Shown here: piece after piece, positions 40,682 to 48,593 of the stretch
How the letters are laid out: each line of letters starts with the position of its first letter
Position numbering within the stretch: position 1 is the first letter of the stretch
NCBI GenBank assembly: GCA_947305795.1
Contig: CAMZEK010000014.1
Location: forward strand, 1 to 54,419
DNA from: an uncultured Bacteroidales bacterium
GTDB taxonomy: Bacteria > Bacteroidota > Bacteroidia > Bacteroidales > F082
Length of the DNA stretch: 54,419 nucleotides
Reading direction: 5' to 3'
Position numbers and translations under genes: made by a program
Notes under the pieces: generated by a model
Seen by the model: the letters and a program-made list of their open reading frames with translations, nothing else
What the model was told of the DNA's origin: nothing
Databases searched by the model: none

Positions 40682-42063
40682 TTGACCAGCTCTCCCTCAA
40701 TCGACAAAGGCGAAGCCGAAGTCACTTTCACATTCACAATCTGCCCGATGAGGCTCGTGTCTTTTGAAGCAAAACGGATGACAATTTTGCCCTCGGTGTG
40801 GCCGGTAAGGTAGCCGTTCTTGCGGTCTTGGGTTTCTACGAGCATCTTAACGGTCTGTCCGACAAGGTTTTGGTTATAGACGAGGCTGTGCTTCATCAAC
40901 TCTTCGGTAAGGCGGTGGTAACGCTCGCGCTTCACTTCCTTCGGCACGTCGTCGTCCCATTCCGAGGCCACCGCACCGGGGCGCACGCTGTATTGCGCGA
41001 TGAACGCCATGTTGTATTTGAACTCCTCCATGGCCTTGCGTGTGTTCTCAAACTCCTCCTCGGTTTCGTGCGTGAAGCCCACGATGATGTCGGTGAAGAT
41101 GGTAACTGTCGGCAACTTCTCGCGGATGGTGTGGATGATGTGTCGGTAGGTGGCTAAATCATGGTGGCGGTTCATGCGCTGCAGCATGTTCTCGTCGCCC
41201 GATTGGATGGGGATGTGGATTTGCTTGGCGAGGCAGTTATATTGCGCCATCACCTCGATGACATCGTCCTTCATGTCGCGGGGATGCGGCGCAGTGTAAT
41301 ACACCCAAAACTCCTTGCCCGAGGCTTTGCCGAACTCACCCACACGGCGCAAAAGTTCCGCAAAATCAATCTCTTCGCCTTTCTTGTCAAGGCCGTAGGA
41401 ATTGACGTTTTGTCCAAGCAGGGTGATGCTCTTGTAGCCTTTCTCGACCAAATCTTTCAGCTCGGCCAAGATTTCTTCTGAGGGTCGCGATACCTCGCGG
41501 CCACGGGTGTAAGGCACAGCACAATAGGTGCAGAACTTGTTGCAGCCGTTCTGAATCGGGATGAAGGCCTCGAAAGTGGAGGTCTGCGTCGGCGTGATGG
41601 CCCAAAATTGGCCCATGTTGGCCGAGGGGTTGATTTTGTCGTCCTTGTGGAACAAGGGTGCAATGGGTCTGACAACAGGCTGAATTTCAATTTCTTCTCC
41701 CATTTTCAGCGAGGCCGGTGTGACGATGCCGTATTGCCTGATCATATCGGGCAACTTGAGCAGGTCGTTCATGGGGAATACGAGGTCGAAAAGCTTGAGG
41801 AAACGCAGGCGGTCGGCGGGCAGCACGCAGCCCGACACAAAGGTGATGACGCTTTGGCGGTTCTTCATGGCGTTCCATTTCTCGATGCGGCCATACACCT
41901 TGTCGATGCCTTTTTGCCGCACCGAGCAGGCGATGATGCCGAGGATGGTGGCCTCGTCTTCTTTGTCGGTCTCGACGAAGCCCATGCCATTGAGCACCGT
42001 GCGCACACGCTCCGTGTCGCTCAAGTTCATCTGGCAGCCCAAGGGAAGGAGGTAATATTTCAT
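40678..42063 (-). CDS. miaB: MiaB-type tRNA methylthiotransferase (divergent N-terminus)
   Basis: A 461-residue protein. MiaB-type enzymes add a methylthio group to i6A37 of tRNA. UPF0004 cysteines: LPLGCQMNLSDTERVRTVL, IIACSVRQKGIDKVYGRI, FVSGCVLP. Radical-SAM motif: NGCNKFCTYCAVPYTRGREV. The C-terminus is a TRAM domain (GHTEGKIVIRFASKDTSLIG). The start (MKYYLLPLGCQMN) differs from the YIETYGCQMN usual in Bacteroidota MiaB and recalls versions from candidate-phyla bacteria (from memory). The short leader is a 14-bp tandem repeat. It is first of a two-gene unit with mtaB. Confidence 0.88.
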   Translation of the reverse strand: MKYYLLPLGCQMNLSDTERVRTVLNGMGFVETDKEDEATILGIIACSVRQKGIDKVYGRIEKWNAMKNRQSVITFVSGCVLPADRLRFLKLFDLVFPMNDLLKLPDMIRQYGIVTPASLKMGEEIEIQPVVRPIAPLFHKDDKINPSANMGQFWAITPTQTSTFEAFIPIQNGCNKFCTYCAVPYTRGREVSRPSEEILAELKDLVEKGYKSITLLGQNVNSYGLDKKGEEIDFAELLRRVGEFGKASGKEFWVYYTAPHPRDMKDDVIEVMAQYNCLAKQIHIPIQSGDENMLQRMNRHHDLATYRHIIHTIREKLPTVTIFTDIIVGFTHETEEEFENTRKAMEEFKYNMAFIAQYSVRPGAVASEWDDDVPKEVKRERYHRLTEELMKHSLVYNQNLVGQTVKMLVETQDRKNGYLTGHTEGKIVIRFASKDTSLIGQIVNVKVTSASPLSIEGELVK

Positions 42064-42064
42064 T

Positions 42065-42106
42065 CAGTTATCAGTTGACAGTTATCAGTTGACAGTTATC
42101 AGTTGT
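42065..42106 (-). repeat. Three 14-bp tandem repeats directly before the miaB start
   Basis: Three units of CAGTTATCAGTTGA (plus strand; the last base of unit 3 differs) beginning 2 bases upstream of the ATG. A fourth partial unit follows. No Shine-Dalgarno sequence is possible in this leader, which is not unusual in Bacteroidota. Confidence 0.9.
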
Positions 42107-42115
42107 TCAGTTATG

Positions 42116-42190
42116 GCAGGTTGCTGAGCCCGTCGAAGCACCGTTATTCTATCGGTCGGCCCTTCGACGGACTCAGGAACCTTAACCTGC
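42116..42190. repeat. Long imperfect palindrome in the miaB leader (family A repeat)
   Basis: Outer arms GCAGGTT/AACCTGC and inner arms CTGAGCCCGTCGAAG/CTTCGACGGACTCAG (one mismatch). It matches the 678-730 element. Because the miaB -7 box lies at 42203, this element is transcribed in the leader. Confidence 0.85.
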
Positions 42191-42202
42191 TAAAACGGCG
42201 TG

Positions 42203-42210
42203 CAAAATTA
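42203..42210 (-). promoter_or_regulatory. -7 box of the miaB-mtaB unit
   Basis: TAATTTTG on the minus strand, about 140 bases before the miaB start. Confidence 0.6.
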
Positions 42211-42221
42211 CGTTTTTTTAT

Positions 42222-43187
42222 CTATCCGTAAATCAAACCGATGATGTTGCGCAGGATTTCGTTATCCTCGTCAAACGTAGGTGCCGTTTTGGTGCTGCTG
42301 CCTTGCAGTAGTTGTTCGGCCTGTCGAATAGTCTCAGGTTCAAGGCAGTCGGAGGCGATTTGCGCCTCGGTGATGATGGCCTTGGCTTCGTCAATGTGCA
42401 AGGCAATATCGACGTTTCCCCAAAGGAATTGGGCCTTTTTCGTGGTCCTAAATTGTCTCCAGCGTCCGAAGAGAAAGTCGTCCGATAAAATATGTTCTTG
42501 GATGGCTTGCACTTCCTTATTATTAATAAAGGTGTCGAAGTCGAGCATGGTGGCTTTGTTGCCGTAGACTTTTTCAAACGAAACAATCAACGGTTGCTTG
42601 ATGTTTTCGGAAGTCAATTCAGGCACAAGCTCGTTCAGGTTGATGACACGCGAGGCCACGCTCTTCACGCCATTTTTCATCAGTTTGGCCTTGTCGACGA
42701 TGAGGTAGCGTTGCATCATCGCGCCGTCGGTTTTGATGAGGATGGTGCCGTGATGGAGGTCGTTCTTTTGGCCTTTGGCAAAGGCGTTACCGCTGAACTT
42801 TCGTCCTTGGCAGGTAAGGTCGTTGCGTCCGGAAATCTCTGTTTGCAGGCCATAGGAGAGGAGCGCATCCTGAATCACGGAAAGTTGCTTTTTCACGTCA
42901 TACAGCCTTTTGTCGGCAATGAAGGAAAAATTGATGTTACCCAAGTCGTGGTAGACTGCCCCGCCACCCGTACCGCGACGCATGAGGTGACCGCCTTCGT
43001 TGAGCAACAAATCAACGTTGCACTCCGAATAGGGGTTCTGGTTGTAGCCGATGACGACGGTCTGCTGGTTCTTCCAGAGGTACATTGTGACGGTATTTTC
43101 CTCTTGATGTTCAGTGAGATACTGCTCAACAGCTCGGTTGAGGAAAGGGTTGTATTGGTTGCTGATGATGATTTGAAGCGTGTTCAT
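42222..43187 (-). CDS. lplA: Lipoate-protein ligase
   Basis: A 321-residue protein. It attaches free lipoate to lipoyl domains using ATP. Motifs: FLNRAVEQYLTEHQEE, VVIGYNQNPYSECNVDLL, and the family signature MRRGTGGGAVYHDLGNINFS. The lysine motif reads ICGRNDLT-like as ISGRNDLTCQGRKFSGNAFA. The C-terminal accessory domain is present (residues 240-321). It lies 40 bases after tRNA-Glu but behind that tRNA's terminator. Downstream it ends 12 bases before the miaB -7 box. Confidence 0.94.
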   Translation of the reverse strand: MNTLQIIISNQYNPFLNRAVEQYLTEHQEENTVTMYLWKNQQTVVIGYNQNPYSECNVDLLLNEGGHLMRRGTGGGAVYHDLGNINFSFIADKRLYDVKKQLSVIQDALLSYGLQTEISGRNDLTCQGRKFSGNAFAKGQKNDLHHGTILIKTDGAMMQRYLIVDKAKLMKNGVKSVASRVINLNELVPELTSENIKQPLIVSFEKVYGNKATMLDFDTFINNKEVQAIQEHILSDDFLFGRWRQFRTTKKAQFLWGNVDIALHIDEAKAIITEAQIASDCLEPETIRQAEQLLQGSSTKTAPTFDEDNEILRNIIGLIYG

Positions 43188-43196
43188 GGTGTGCTA

Positions 43197-43224
43197 ATAA
43201 AAAAGCCCGCATTTTGGCGGGCTT
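43197..43224 (-). terminator. Terminator of tRNA-Glu
   Basis: Minus strand: stem AAGCCCGC/GCGGGCTT with the loop CAAAAT, followed by TTTTTT. The stem begins at the last base of the encoded CCA. Confidence 0.92.
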
Positions 43225-43300
43225 GGTAGTCTCTCCGGGATTTGAACCCGAGTTACCAGGATGAAAACCTGACGTCCTGACCAGACTAGACGAAGAGACC
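43224..43300 (-). tRNA. tRNA-Glu (anticodon TTC), CCA encoded
   Basis: Minus strand: GGTCTCTTCGTCTAGTCTGG at the 5' end; anticodon loop TTTTCAT between stems TCAGG and CCTGG gives anticodon TTC. The T arm is CGGGTTCAAATCCCG. The acceptor arm GGTCTCT pairs with AGAGACT (first pair G-U), then discriminator A and an encoded CCA. Confidence 0.95.
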
Positions 43301-43323
43301 ACTTCGTGTCATTTTTGACGCTG

Positions 43324-43331
43324 CAAAATTA
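43324..43331 (-). promoter_or_regulatory. -7 box of tRNA-Glu
   Basis: TAATTTTG on the minus strand, 23 bases before the mature 5' end of the tRNA. Confidence 0.6.
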
Positions 43332-43419
43332 GATAAAAAACCAATAACTCCGACATTTTTAGAGAAAAAATCTCCAAAAATTTGTAATCTGTTGATTTTT
43401 AATTATATAATTGCAAGAA

Positions 43420-44226
43420 TTATTCGAACAAAAACGAAAGCTGGAACATTTTGTTGCGCAATTGGTCGATGGGTTTGGTGTAGAGGAAGGCGTCTCCCTT
43501 CACGATATCGAGTACACCATAGCTCATTTTGAGTTCAACACCCATACGGAACCATTGGTTGTAGATATCGAAGCCCACTCCGATTTCTGCGGCGAAGTCA
43601 AAGCGTTTGGTGACGAGGTTATTGATGAACTCTTCGCCATTGGCATTGGTCTCTTTGTTGTGCTTTTGGGAGGCCAAGTCCAGTTTTGGATTGATGCCGC
43701 CCAAGAGATAGGCGCCGATGTTGTTGTAACGCTTGGAACGGTACTTGATATTTAACGGAAATTCGACAAAAGTGGTAAAGATGGGCTTGGTGATGTATCT
43801 CATGGCGGTGGTTCCTGTATTGTCTTCCACGAGAATGTCGTAATTGAGTCGTCGTTCGCTAAAACTCAGCGAGGGGATAAAACGTAAGTCGAAATAACGA
43901 CCGAGCCTCTTGCTACCAATGATGCCGACGGTAAATCCCGGAGTTTGTTGGGTTTCAATGTTATACACATAAAGGTTTTGCGCGGTCGCTGGGTCGTATT
44001 GCCCGTTTGCGTTAGGCCATTCGGAAGGCGATATGGGGTTGTTTTGATAGCCGTTCACGGTCTTGATGGTGTACATCATTTGGTTGTAAGCCAACAAGAA
44101 GCCGAAATGGTAAGGCTCGTTTTCATAGTTGGCCAAGTAGCGCACGGTGCGCCTTTGGGCTTGTGCTGGGACAACGATGATGCTGAGCGTCAAGGCGATG
44201 GCAAGTATTCTTAGTGCTTTTTTCAA
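43420..44226 (-). CDS. porT: PorT-like outer-membrane protein of the type IX secretion system
   Basis: A 268-residue protein with signal peptide (LSIIVVPAQAQ). The mature protein is a beta barrel with PorT/SprT features: YHFGFLLAYNQMMYTIKTVN, TVGIIGSKRLGRYFDLRFIP, FVEFPLNIKYRSKRYNNIGA, LLGGINPKLDLA, and a final strand with terminal Phe-Glu (KMFQLSFLFE). PorT is needed for T9SS function in Porphyromonas and Flavobacterium. Its presence agrees with the many sorting-domain cargo genes in this window. It is a single gene on the minus strand. Confidence 0.88.
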   Translation of the reverse strand: MKKALRILAIALTLSIIVVPAQAQRRTVRYLANYENEPYHFGFLLAYNQMMYTIKTVNGYQNNPISPSEWPNANGQYDPATAQNLYVYNIETQQTPGFTVGIIGSKRLGRYFDLRFIPSLSFSERRLNYDILVEDNTGTTAMRYITKPIFTTFVEFPLNIKYRSKRYNNIGAYLLGGINPKLDLASQKHNKETNANGEEFINNLVTKRFDFAAEIGVGFDIYNQWFRMGVELKMSYGVLDIVKGDAFLYTKPIDQLRNKMFQLSFLFE

Positions 44227-44294
44227 GGTAATTCAATGTTTGATACGGTGAATAACGCAAAAGCTTTGCTTTTATTGCAGAAAATTTCAGATAA

Positions 44295-46022
44295 TCATTC
44301 CGGTCTTCTAAATCGTTCGCCCGTCTGTTCAATTACGGCTTTTTTCCAGGAGTCGGGATAACCGGGTTGTTGGGGCTTGAGAGGATAGCCGTGGGGGTTG
44401 CGGAGGAACTCGCCGTTTTCATCGACTTGCTTCACATTGCTGTCCAAATACTTTACTAACAGGTAGTTGCTCAATTCCTTCCAACGCGACACGGTCTGGT
44501 GTCCGGCTTGGTTGGAGAAATAGGTGAGGTAATTGACGGCTTGTTGTGGGTCTTGCTCATATAGGTTTTGGGCGAGTTTGTCAGCTTCTTTCACCTGCTC
44601 CTGATAGCCGTTTTCCAGTTCGTTTTGTACCTTTTGAATATCACCGATGACTCTATTGTAATAAAGGTATTTGAAATGCGCCAAGCGGTTGAAGACCCAA
44701 AAGGCGGCGTTGTCACTGTAGGTCAGCATGTCGCCGTTGCCTACGCGGTATTCGATCGGCACCTCGCTAATGGAGCAATAGAAAGGTGTGTAAACCGTTG
44801 AGTTCGTGTCGTCTACTCCAAACCAGATGATGCCACCGATGGGGTTGGGCAGCCAACTGCGGCTTTGCGCGATGAAAGAGAAACCGGTCTGTACGACTTC
44901 GATGCTGCGCTCGTTGAGGTAGGGCTTGCCCTCATATTGCCAATAGAGCGGGTTGAAGCGGAAGGGTGAACCGAAGGGACCTGCGCCTACATCTTGGGTT
45001 TTGTCCATTTCGGTGCCTTGGAAGTGGTCGCGTTGGAAACTCATCATGTCGCTGAGGCTGATTTTGCGGTTCGGCTTGATGTACAAGGGCATACGGTGAG
45101 TGAGGTCTTTGCCCAAAACATAGTCCCAATACTCGTCCATGCCGTCGCAGACCTTGTTGAACATGGTCCACACGCGGAAGTCGCAAACACGGGCCGCGCT
45201 GAAGTCAACGGGGGCGTATGCCGCGCTGAAGTCGAAGTCGGCATCCTTGCCGCTGAAATAGCCCTTGCGACGCGCGAAATCGATGATATCGTGCTTGTAA
45301 ATCACCTCAACTTGCTCATTGTAAAGTTTTTTCCAGTCTTTGTCGGTGATGGAGGTCTTGCCGTTGCGCAAGGGGAAGGTGGTGATTCTCGCGGCATTGG
45401 CGTGACCGCTCACATAGCCGTCAGGGATGCGGATGGCGACCCACACTGCACCACGGTCGGCGTTGATGGTGTCGCCCGTCTTAGTCACTTGTGGTGTGTA
45501 GCCCTTGGGCATGATTTCCATATACCATACCTCGTTGGCGTCGCTGATGCTAAAAGACTCGCCATCAGAGCCGTAGCCGTATTCCTCTACCAAATCGGCC
45601 ATCACTTTGATGGCTTCACGGGCGGAGGTGCTGCGTTCCAAAGCAATGAACATGAGGCTGCCGTAGTCAACGATCCCTGTAGGATCCATCAGTTCTTCGC
45701 GGCCTCCGAAAGTGGTTTCGCCGAGGGCCACTTGAAACTCGTTGATGTAGCCCACAACTTGGTAAGTGTGAGGCGGTTGCGGAACGCTACCCCGCGGCGC
45801 GTTGGTGCCACGGTCGTAGCACACACGCATACTGCCCGCAGGCCAGTCGGCGGCAGGGGTGAAGTAGAGTTCGCCGTAGCGGATGTGCGAGTCGGCGCAA
45901 TAGCTGATGAAATTGGAACCGTCCGTAGTAGCGCCTTTGGTAATCAGGAAGTTAGTGCAGGCCTGCGCGTTGCCGAACGCGGCAAGCAGTACGATGAGAA
46001 TCAGATGTTTGATGGTTTTCAT
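44295..46022 (-). CDS. C69-family dipeptidase
   Basis: A 575-residue protein. The ATG at 46022 begins a signal peptide (MKTIKHLILIVLLAAFGNAQ, then A); a longer frame runs past the promoter. Cleavage after AQA exposes Cys-Thr-Asn-Phe, the N-terminal nucleophile of the peptidase C69 / N-terminal nucleophile fold. Further motifs: GSNFISYCADSHIRYGELYF, LMDPTGIVDYGSLMFIALER, MADLVEEYGYGSDGESFSIS and EVWYMEIMPKG. It should cleave dipeptides in the periplasm for amino-acid use. It is divergent from rarA with promoters 14 bases apart. Confidence 0.93.
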   Translation of the reverse strand: MKTIKHLILIVLLAAFGNAQACTNFLITKGATTDGSNFISYCADSHIRYGELYFTPAADWPAGSMRVCYDRGTNAPRGSVPQPPHTYQVVGYINEFQVALGETTFGGREELMDPTGIVDYGSLMFIALERSTSAREAIKVMADLVEEYGYGSDGESFSISDANEVWYMEIMPKGYTPQVTKTGDTINADRGAVWVAIRIPDGYVSGHANAARITTFPLRNGKTSITDKDWKKLYNEQVEVIYKHDIIDFARRKGYFSGKDADFDFSAAYAPVDFSAARVCDFRVWTMFNKVCDGMDEYWDYVLGKDLTHRMPLYIKPNRKISLSDMMSFQRDHFQGTEMDKTQDVGAGPFGSPFRFNPLYWQYEGKPYLNERSIEVVQTGFSFIAQSRSWLPNPIGGIIWFGVDDTNSTVYTPFYCSISEVPIEYRVGNGDMLTYSDNAAFWVFNRLAHFKYLYYNRVIGDIQKVQNELENGYQEQVKEADKLAQNLYEQDPQQAVNYLTYFSNQAGHQTVSRWKELSNYLLVKYLDSNVKQVDENGEFLRNPHGYPLKPQQPGYPDSWKKAVIEQTGERFRRPE

Positions 46023-46042
46023 AAGGATGAAATCTTTTGGGG

Positions 46043-46050
46043 CAAAAATA
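46043..46050 (-). promoter_or_regulatory. -7 box of the C69 dipeptidase gene
   Basis: TATTTTTG on the minus strand, 20 bases before the start at 46022. Confidence 0.7.
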
Positions 46051-46063
46051 GGATTTTTTTGCC

Positions 46064-46071
46064 TATCTTTG
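46064..46071 (+). promoter_or_regulatory. -7 box of rarA
   Basis: TATCTTTG, 9 bases before the ATG at 46081. It excludes the longer in-frame extension that would start upstream of the promoter. Confidence 0.7.
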
Positions 46072-46080
46072 CACAAAATT

Positions 46081-47373
46081 ATGAAAATGAAAAACGGAAC
46101 CATCCCACTGGCGGAACGCCTGCGCCCGACGACGCTTGACGACTACATCGGGCAGAAGCACATCATCGGCGAGAACGCCGTGCTGCGCCGTGCCATCGAA
46201 AGCGGTCGTGTGCCGTCCATGATTTTCTGGGGGCCGCCCGGCGTGGGCAAGACCACCTTGGCTTTCATTATATCCAAGCAAGTGAAACGGCAGTTTTTCC
46301 AATTGAGTGCCGTTAGCAGCGGTGTGAAGGAAGTACGTGAAGTCATCGACCGCGCGCGGATGGCCCCCGAGGCACCTATTTTATTTATAGACGAAATCCA
46401 CCGTTTCAGTAAGTCGCAGCAGGACTCGCTGCTGGGTGCCGTGGAGCGCGGTTTGGTCACCTTGATTGGCGCGACGACTGAGAATCCGAGTTTTGAGGTC
46501 ATTTCGCCTTTGCTGTCACGTTGTCAGGTGTATGTGCTCAAGTCGTTGGAAAAAGAAGATTTGGAGATTCTTTTGGCGAAGGCTGTGAAGGCTTTGGAAT
46601 ACGATTTCGGCAAGAAAATTACCGTCAAGGAACCAGAAGCCTTGATGCAAATCAGTGGTGGCGATGGGCGCAAACTATTGAACGCCATTGAGTTGGTCGT
46701 TACTTCTTTGAACGATCTGGATGAGACTGCTGAAGAATTGGTGATTACCAACCAATTCACCACCGACTGCATTCAAAGCAACCTTGTGAAATACGACAAG
46801 CAAGGCGAGATGCACTATGATATCATTTCGGCCTTCATCAAATCGATGCGTGGCAGCGATCCCAATGCGGCACTCTATTACCTCGCCCGCATGATTGAGG
46901 CAGGGGAGGACCCGCTTTTCATTGCCCGCCGAATGCTGATTCTCTCGTCGGAGGACATCGGCAACGCCAATCCGAATGCGCTTTTGCTTGCCAATGCGTG
47001 CTTTGATGCGGTGAACAAAATCGGTTGGCCCGAGAGCCGCATTATTTTGGCGCAAACGGTTACCTATTTGGCTTCGTCACCCAAGAGCAACGCAGCTGTG
47101 GCTGCCATCGATGCTGCACAAGCCTTAGTGCGGGAAACGGGCGATTTGTCCGTTCCTTTGCATCTCCGCAATGCCCCGACAAAACTGATGAAAGACCTCG
47201 GTTATGCTGATGGTTACAAATACGCTCATTCCTACTCGGGCAACTTTGTGGAGCAGGAATTTCTGCCAAGCGAGATTTCTGGCACGGTTTTGTATGTACC
47301 TCAAGACAACCCTCGTGAGCGCGAACTGCGCAAAAATTTGCGGGAGAAATGGAAAGAGAAATATGGTTATTAA
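46081..47373 (+). CDS. rarA: Replication-associated recombination protein A (RarA/MgsA)
   Basis: A 430-residue AAA+ ATPase from the ATG at 46081. Walker A is WGPPGVGKTTL (50-60) and Walker B is APILFIDEIHRFSKSQQ. LIGATTENPSFEVISPLLSR contains sensor 1 and the Arg finger. The C-terminal domain carries MRGSDPNAALYYLARMIEAG and EDIGNANPNALLLANA, which are characteristic of RarA tetramerisation regions. It acts at stalled replication forks with single-strand-binding protein. Length fits the family (about 430-450). Confidence 0.97.
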   Translation: MKMKNGTIPLAERLRPTTLDDYIGQKHIIGENAVLRRAIESGRVPSMIFWGPPGVGKTTLAFIISKQVKRQFFQLSAVSSGVKEVREVIDRARMAPEAPILFIDEIHRFSKSQQDSLLGAVERGLVTLIGATTENPSFEVISPLLSRCQVYVLKSLEKEDLEILLAKAVKALEYDFGKKITVKEPEALMQISGGDGRKLLNAIELVVTSLNDLDETAEELVITNQFTTDCIQSNLVKYDKQGEMHYDIISAFIKSMRGSDPNAALYYLARMIEAGEDPLFIARRMLILSSEDIGNANPNALLLANACFDAVNKIGWPESRIILAQTVTYLASSPKSNAAVAAIDAAQALVRETGDLSVPLHLRNAPTKLMKDLGYADGYKYAHSYSGNFVEQEFLPSEISGTVLYVPQDNPRERELRKNLREKWKEKYGY

Positions 47374-47381
47374 CTCTTGGA

Positions 47382-47462
47382 CGGACAAGCAGCCATAGAT
47401 CCCATACCCTGCACAAGCCAACGCAGGGATGACATGGCTGTCCGCATTAGTCCCGTAGGGAC
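47382..47462. repeat. Imperfect inverted repeat plus GTCCCGTAGGGAC palindrome
   Basis: Arms CGGACAAGCAGCCAT and ATGGCTGTCCG flank about 37 bases. An adjacent palindrome GTCCCGTAGGGAC follows at 47450-47462. Both lie between rarA and the EcsC-like gene and resemble dispersed intergenic repeats of Bacteroidota. Confidence 0.6.
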
Positions 47463-47486
47463 GTCAGACCAATAAAAAGTGACAAA

Positions 47487-48230
47487 ATGAGCGAAGAAAA
47501 CAAAGAAAAAAGCGTCACCCTGTGGAACAAAGTGCTCTCCACAAGTCTCAGTCTGCCCTTCGTGAAGGTCGACCGGCAGGAGTTCCTGACTAAGGAACTG
47601 TCGAAGTTCTGTACCCCGATGGAGGTCATGACAGCTTTGGACGACACGCCGCTTAAAGTGCTGACCAAGAAGGAAATCGACAAGTTGGCCAACTCGTGCA
47701 TCAGCTATCATCTGACGATGGTGTGCGGTACTTCGGCGTTGATGGGCTTGCCGGGTGGCTGGTGGATGGCAGGCACCATCCCGACGGACATCACCCAGTT
47801 CTATGGCCACATCTTATCGTTGATGCAGAAGCTGATTTACCTTTACGGCTGGCCAGCCCTGACCAACGTCAATAACCAATTGGATGACGAATCGCTCAAC
47901 ATCATGACGCTTTTTGTGGGTGCGATGATGGGCAACAAATTGGCCGTAGAAGCTTTGACCAAGGTCGTCGGACAAGTCTCGAAAAACGCGGGAGTGAAGA
48001 TTTCGGAAGGCGTCATGGCGCAATATGCCATCAAGATTGCGCAATGGATTGGCATCAATATGACCAAGGAAAGTTTTGCCAAAGGCGTAGGGAAGGTGCT
48101 GCCTTTAGTGGGTGCGCCCATCTCGGCCACCATTACCTATTACACCTTCCGTCCCATGGCGCGTCGCCTGAAGGCTCATTTGGACGACTTGTACGAAATG
48201 CGCCAACTACGGATGAGCGCCAAGGATTAA
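47487..48230 (+). CDS. EcsC-like protein of unknown function
   Basis: A 247-residue protein with no signal peptide. Hydrophobic helices appear in the middle: GTSALMGLPGGWWMAGTIPT, then DITQFYGHILSLMQKLIYLY and a following GWPAL. The PGG...D......Q..LI..YGWP pattern recalls EcsC-family membrane-associated proteins. The C-terminus has a second hydrophobic stretch (GVGKVLPLVGAPISATITYY) before a basic end. The role of EcsC homologues is unknown. Its stop overlaps a small convergent gene by 4 bases. Confidence 0.6.
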   Translation: MSEENKEKSVTLWNKVLSTSLSLPFVKVDRQEFLTKELSKFCTPMEVMTALDDTPLKVLTKKEIDKLANSCISYHLTMVCGTSALMGLPGGWWMAGTIPTDITQFYGHILSLMQKLIYLYGWPALTNVNNQLDDESLNIMTLFVGAMMGNKLAVEALTKVVGQVSKNAGVKISEGVMAQYAIKIAQWIGINMTKESFAKGVGKVLPLVGAPISATITYYTFRPMARRLKAHLDDLYEMRQLRMSAKD

Positions 48231-48454
48231 TGCTTGAATTCGTTCAAGTAGATGTCGTGCAGCTTGATGTCTGGGGTTTGCAAGATGGCCTTGTAGTTCA
48301 GCCCTTTTTCATTCATCAGCCATTCAATGAATTCGTCTCCAAACTGTTTGATATCAGATTGTTGCATTTTGATATAAAGCAAGTTGAGTTTGGCTTTTGC
48401 CTCGGTTTCGTTGAGGCCGTCGTTGGCGATGATTTTTTCAACAAGTTTTTCCAT
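48227..48454 (-). CDS. Small hypothetical protein (75 aa)
   Basis: The start at 48454 is preferred: a -7 box (TATATTTG) lies at 48482-48489, too close for the longer in-frame start. The product is a small, charged, probably all-helical protein (MEKLVEKIIANDGLNETEAK, then GDEFIEWLMNEKGLNYKAIL). It may be a regulatory or toxin-antitoxin-like small protein, but no partner is adjacent. No family is recognised. Confidence 0.6.
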   Translation of the reverse strand: MEKLVEKIIANDGLNETEAKAKLNLLYIKMQQSDIKQFGDEFIEWLMNEKGLNYKAILQTPDIKLHDIYLNEFKH

Positions 48455-48481
48455 AGTGGGTGTCGTTTTAGTTTTGGACTG

Positions 48482-48489
48482 CAAATATA
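48482..48489 (-). promoter_or_regulatory. -7 box of the small 75-aa gene
   Basis: TATATTTG on the minus strand, 27 bases before the start at 48454. Confidence 0.6.
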
Positions 48490-48593
48490 GGCAAAAAGAA
48501 GCTTTTTGTCAAGTTGTTGGTGAAAAAATTGACTTTTTTCATTCAGATGGGAACATTTTGTTGGTTAAATGAGCAGCGAATACAAAAAATGTG

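Noticed and set aside
44994..46139. 381-residue plus-strand ORF opposite the C69 dipeptidase
   Set aside because: It is a shadow; it overlaps a gene with signal peptide and catalytic motifs, and ends inside rarA.
47370..47810. Minus-strand ORF over the EcsC-like gene start
   Set aside because: Shadow ORF; the plus strand has a sensible start and hydrophobic pattern.
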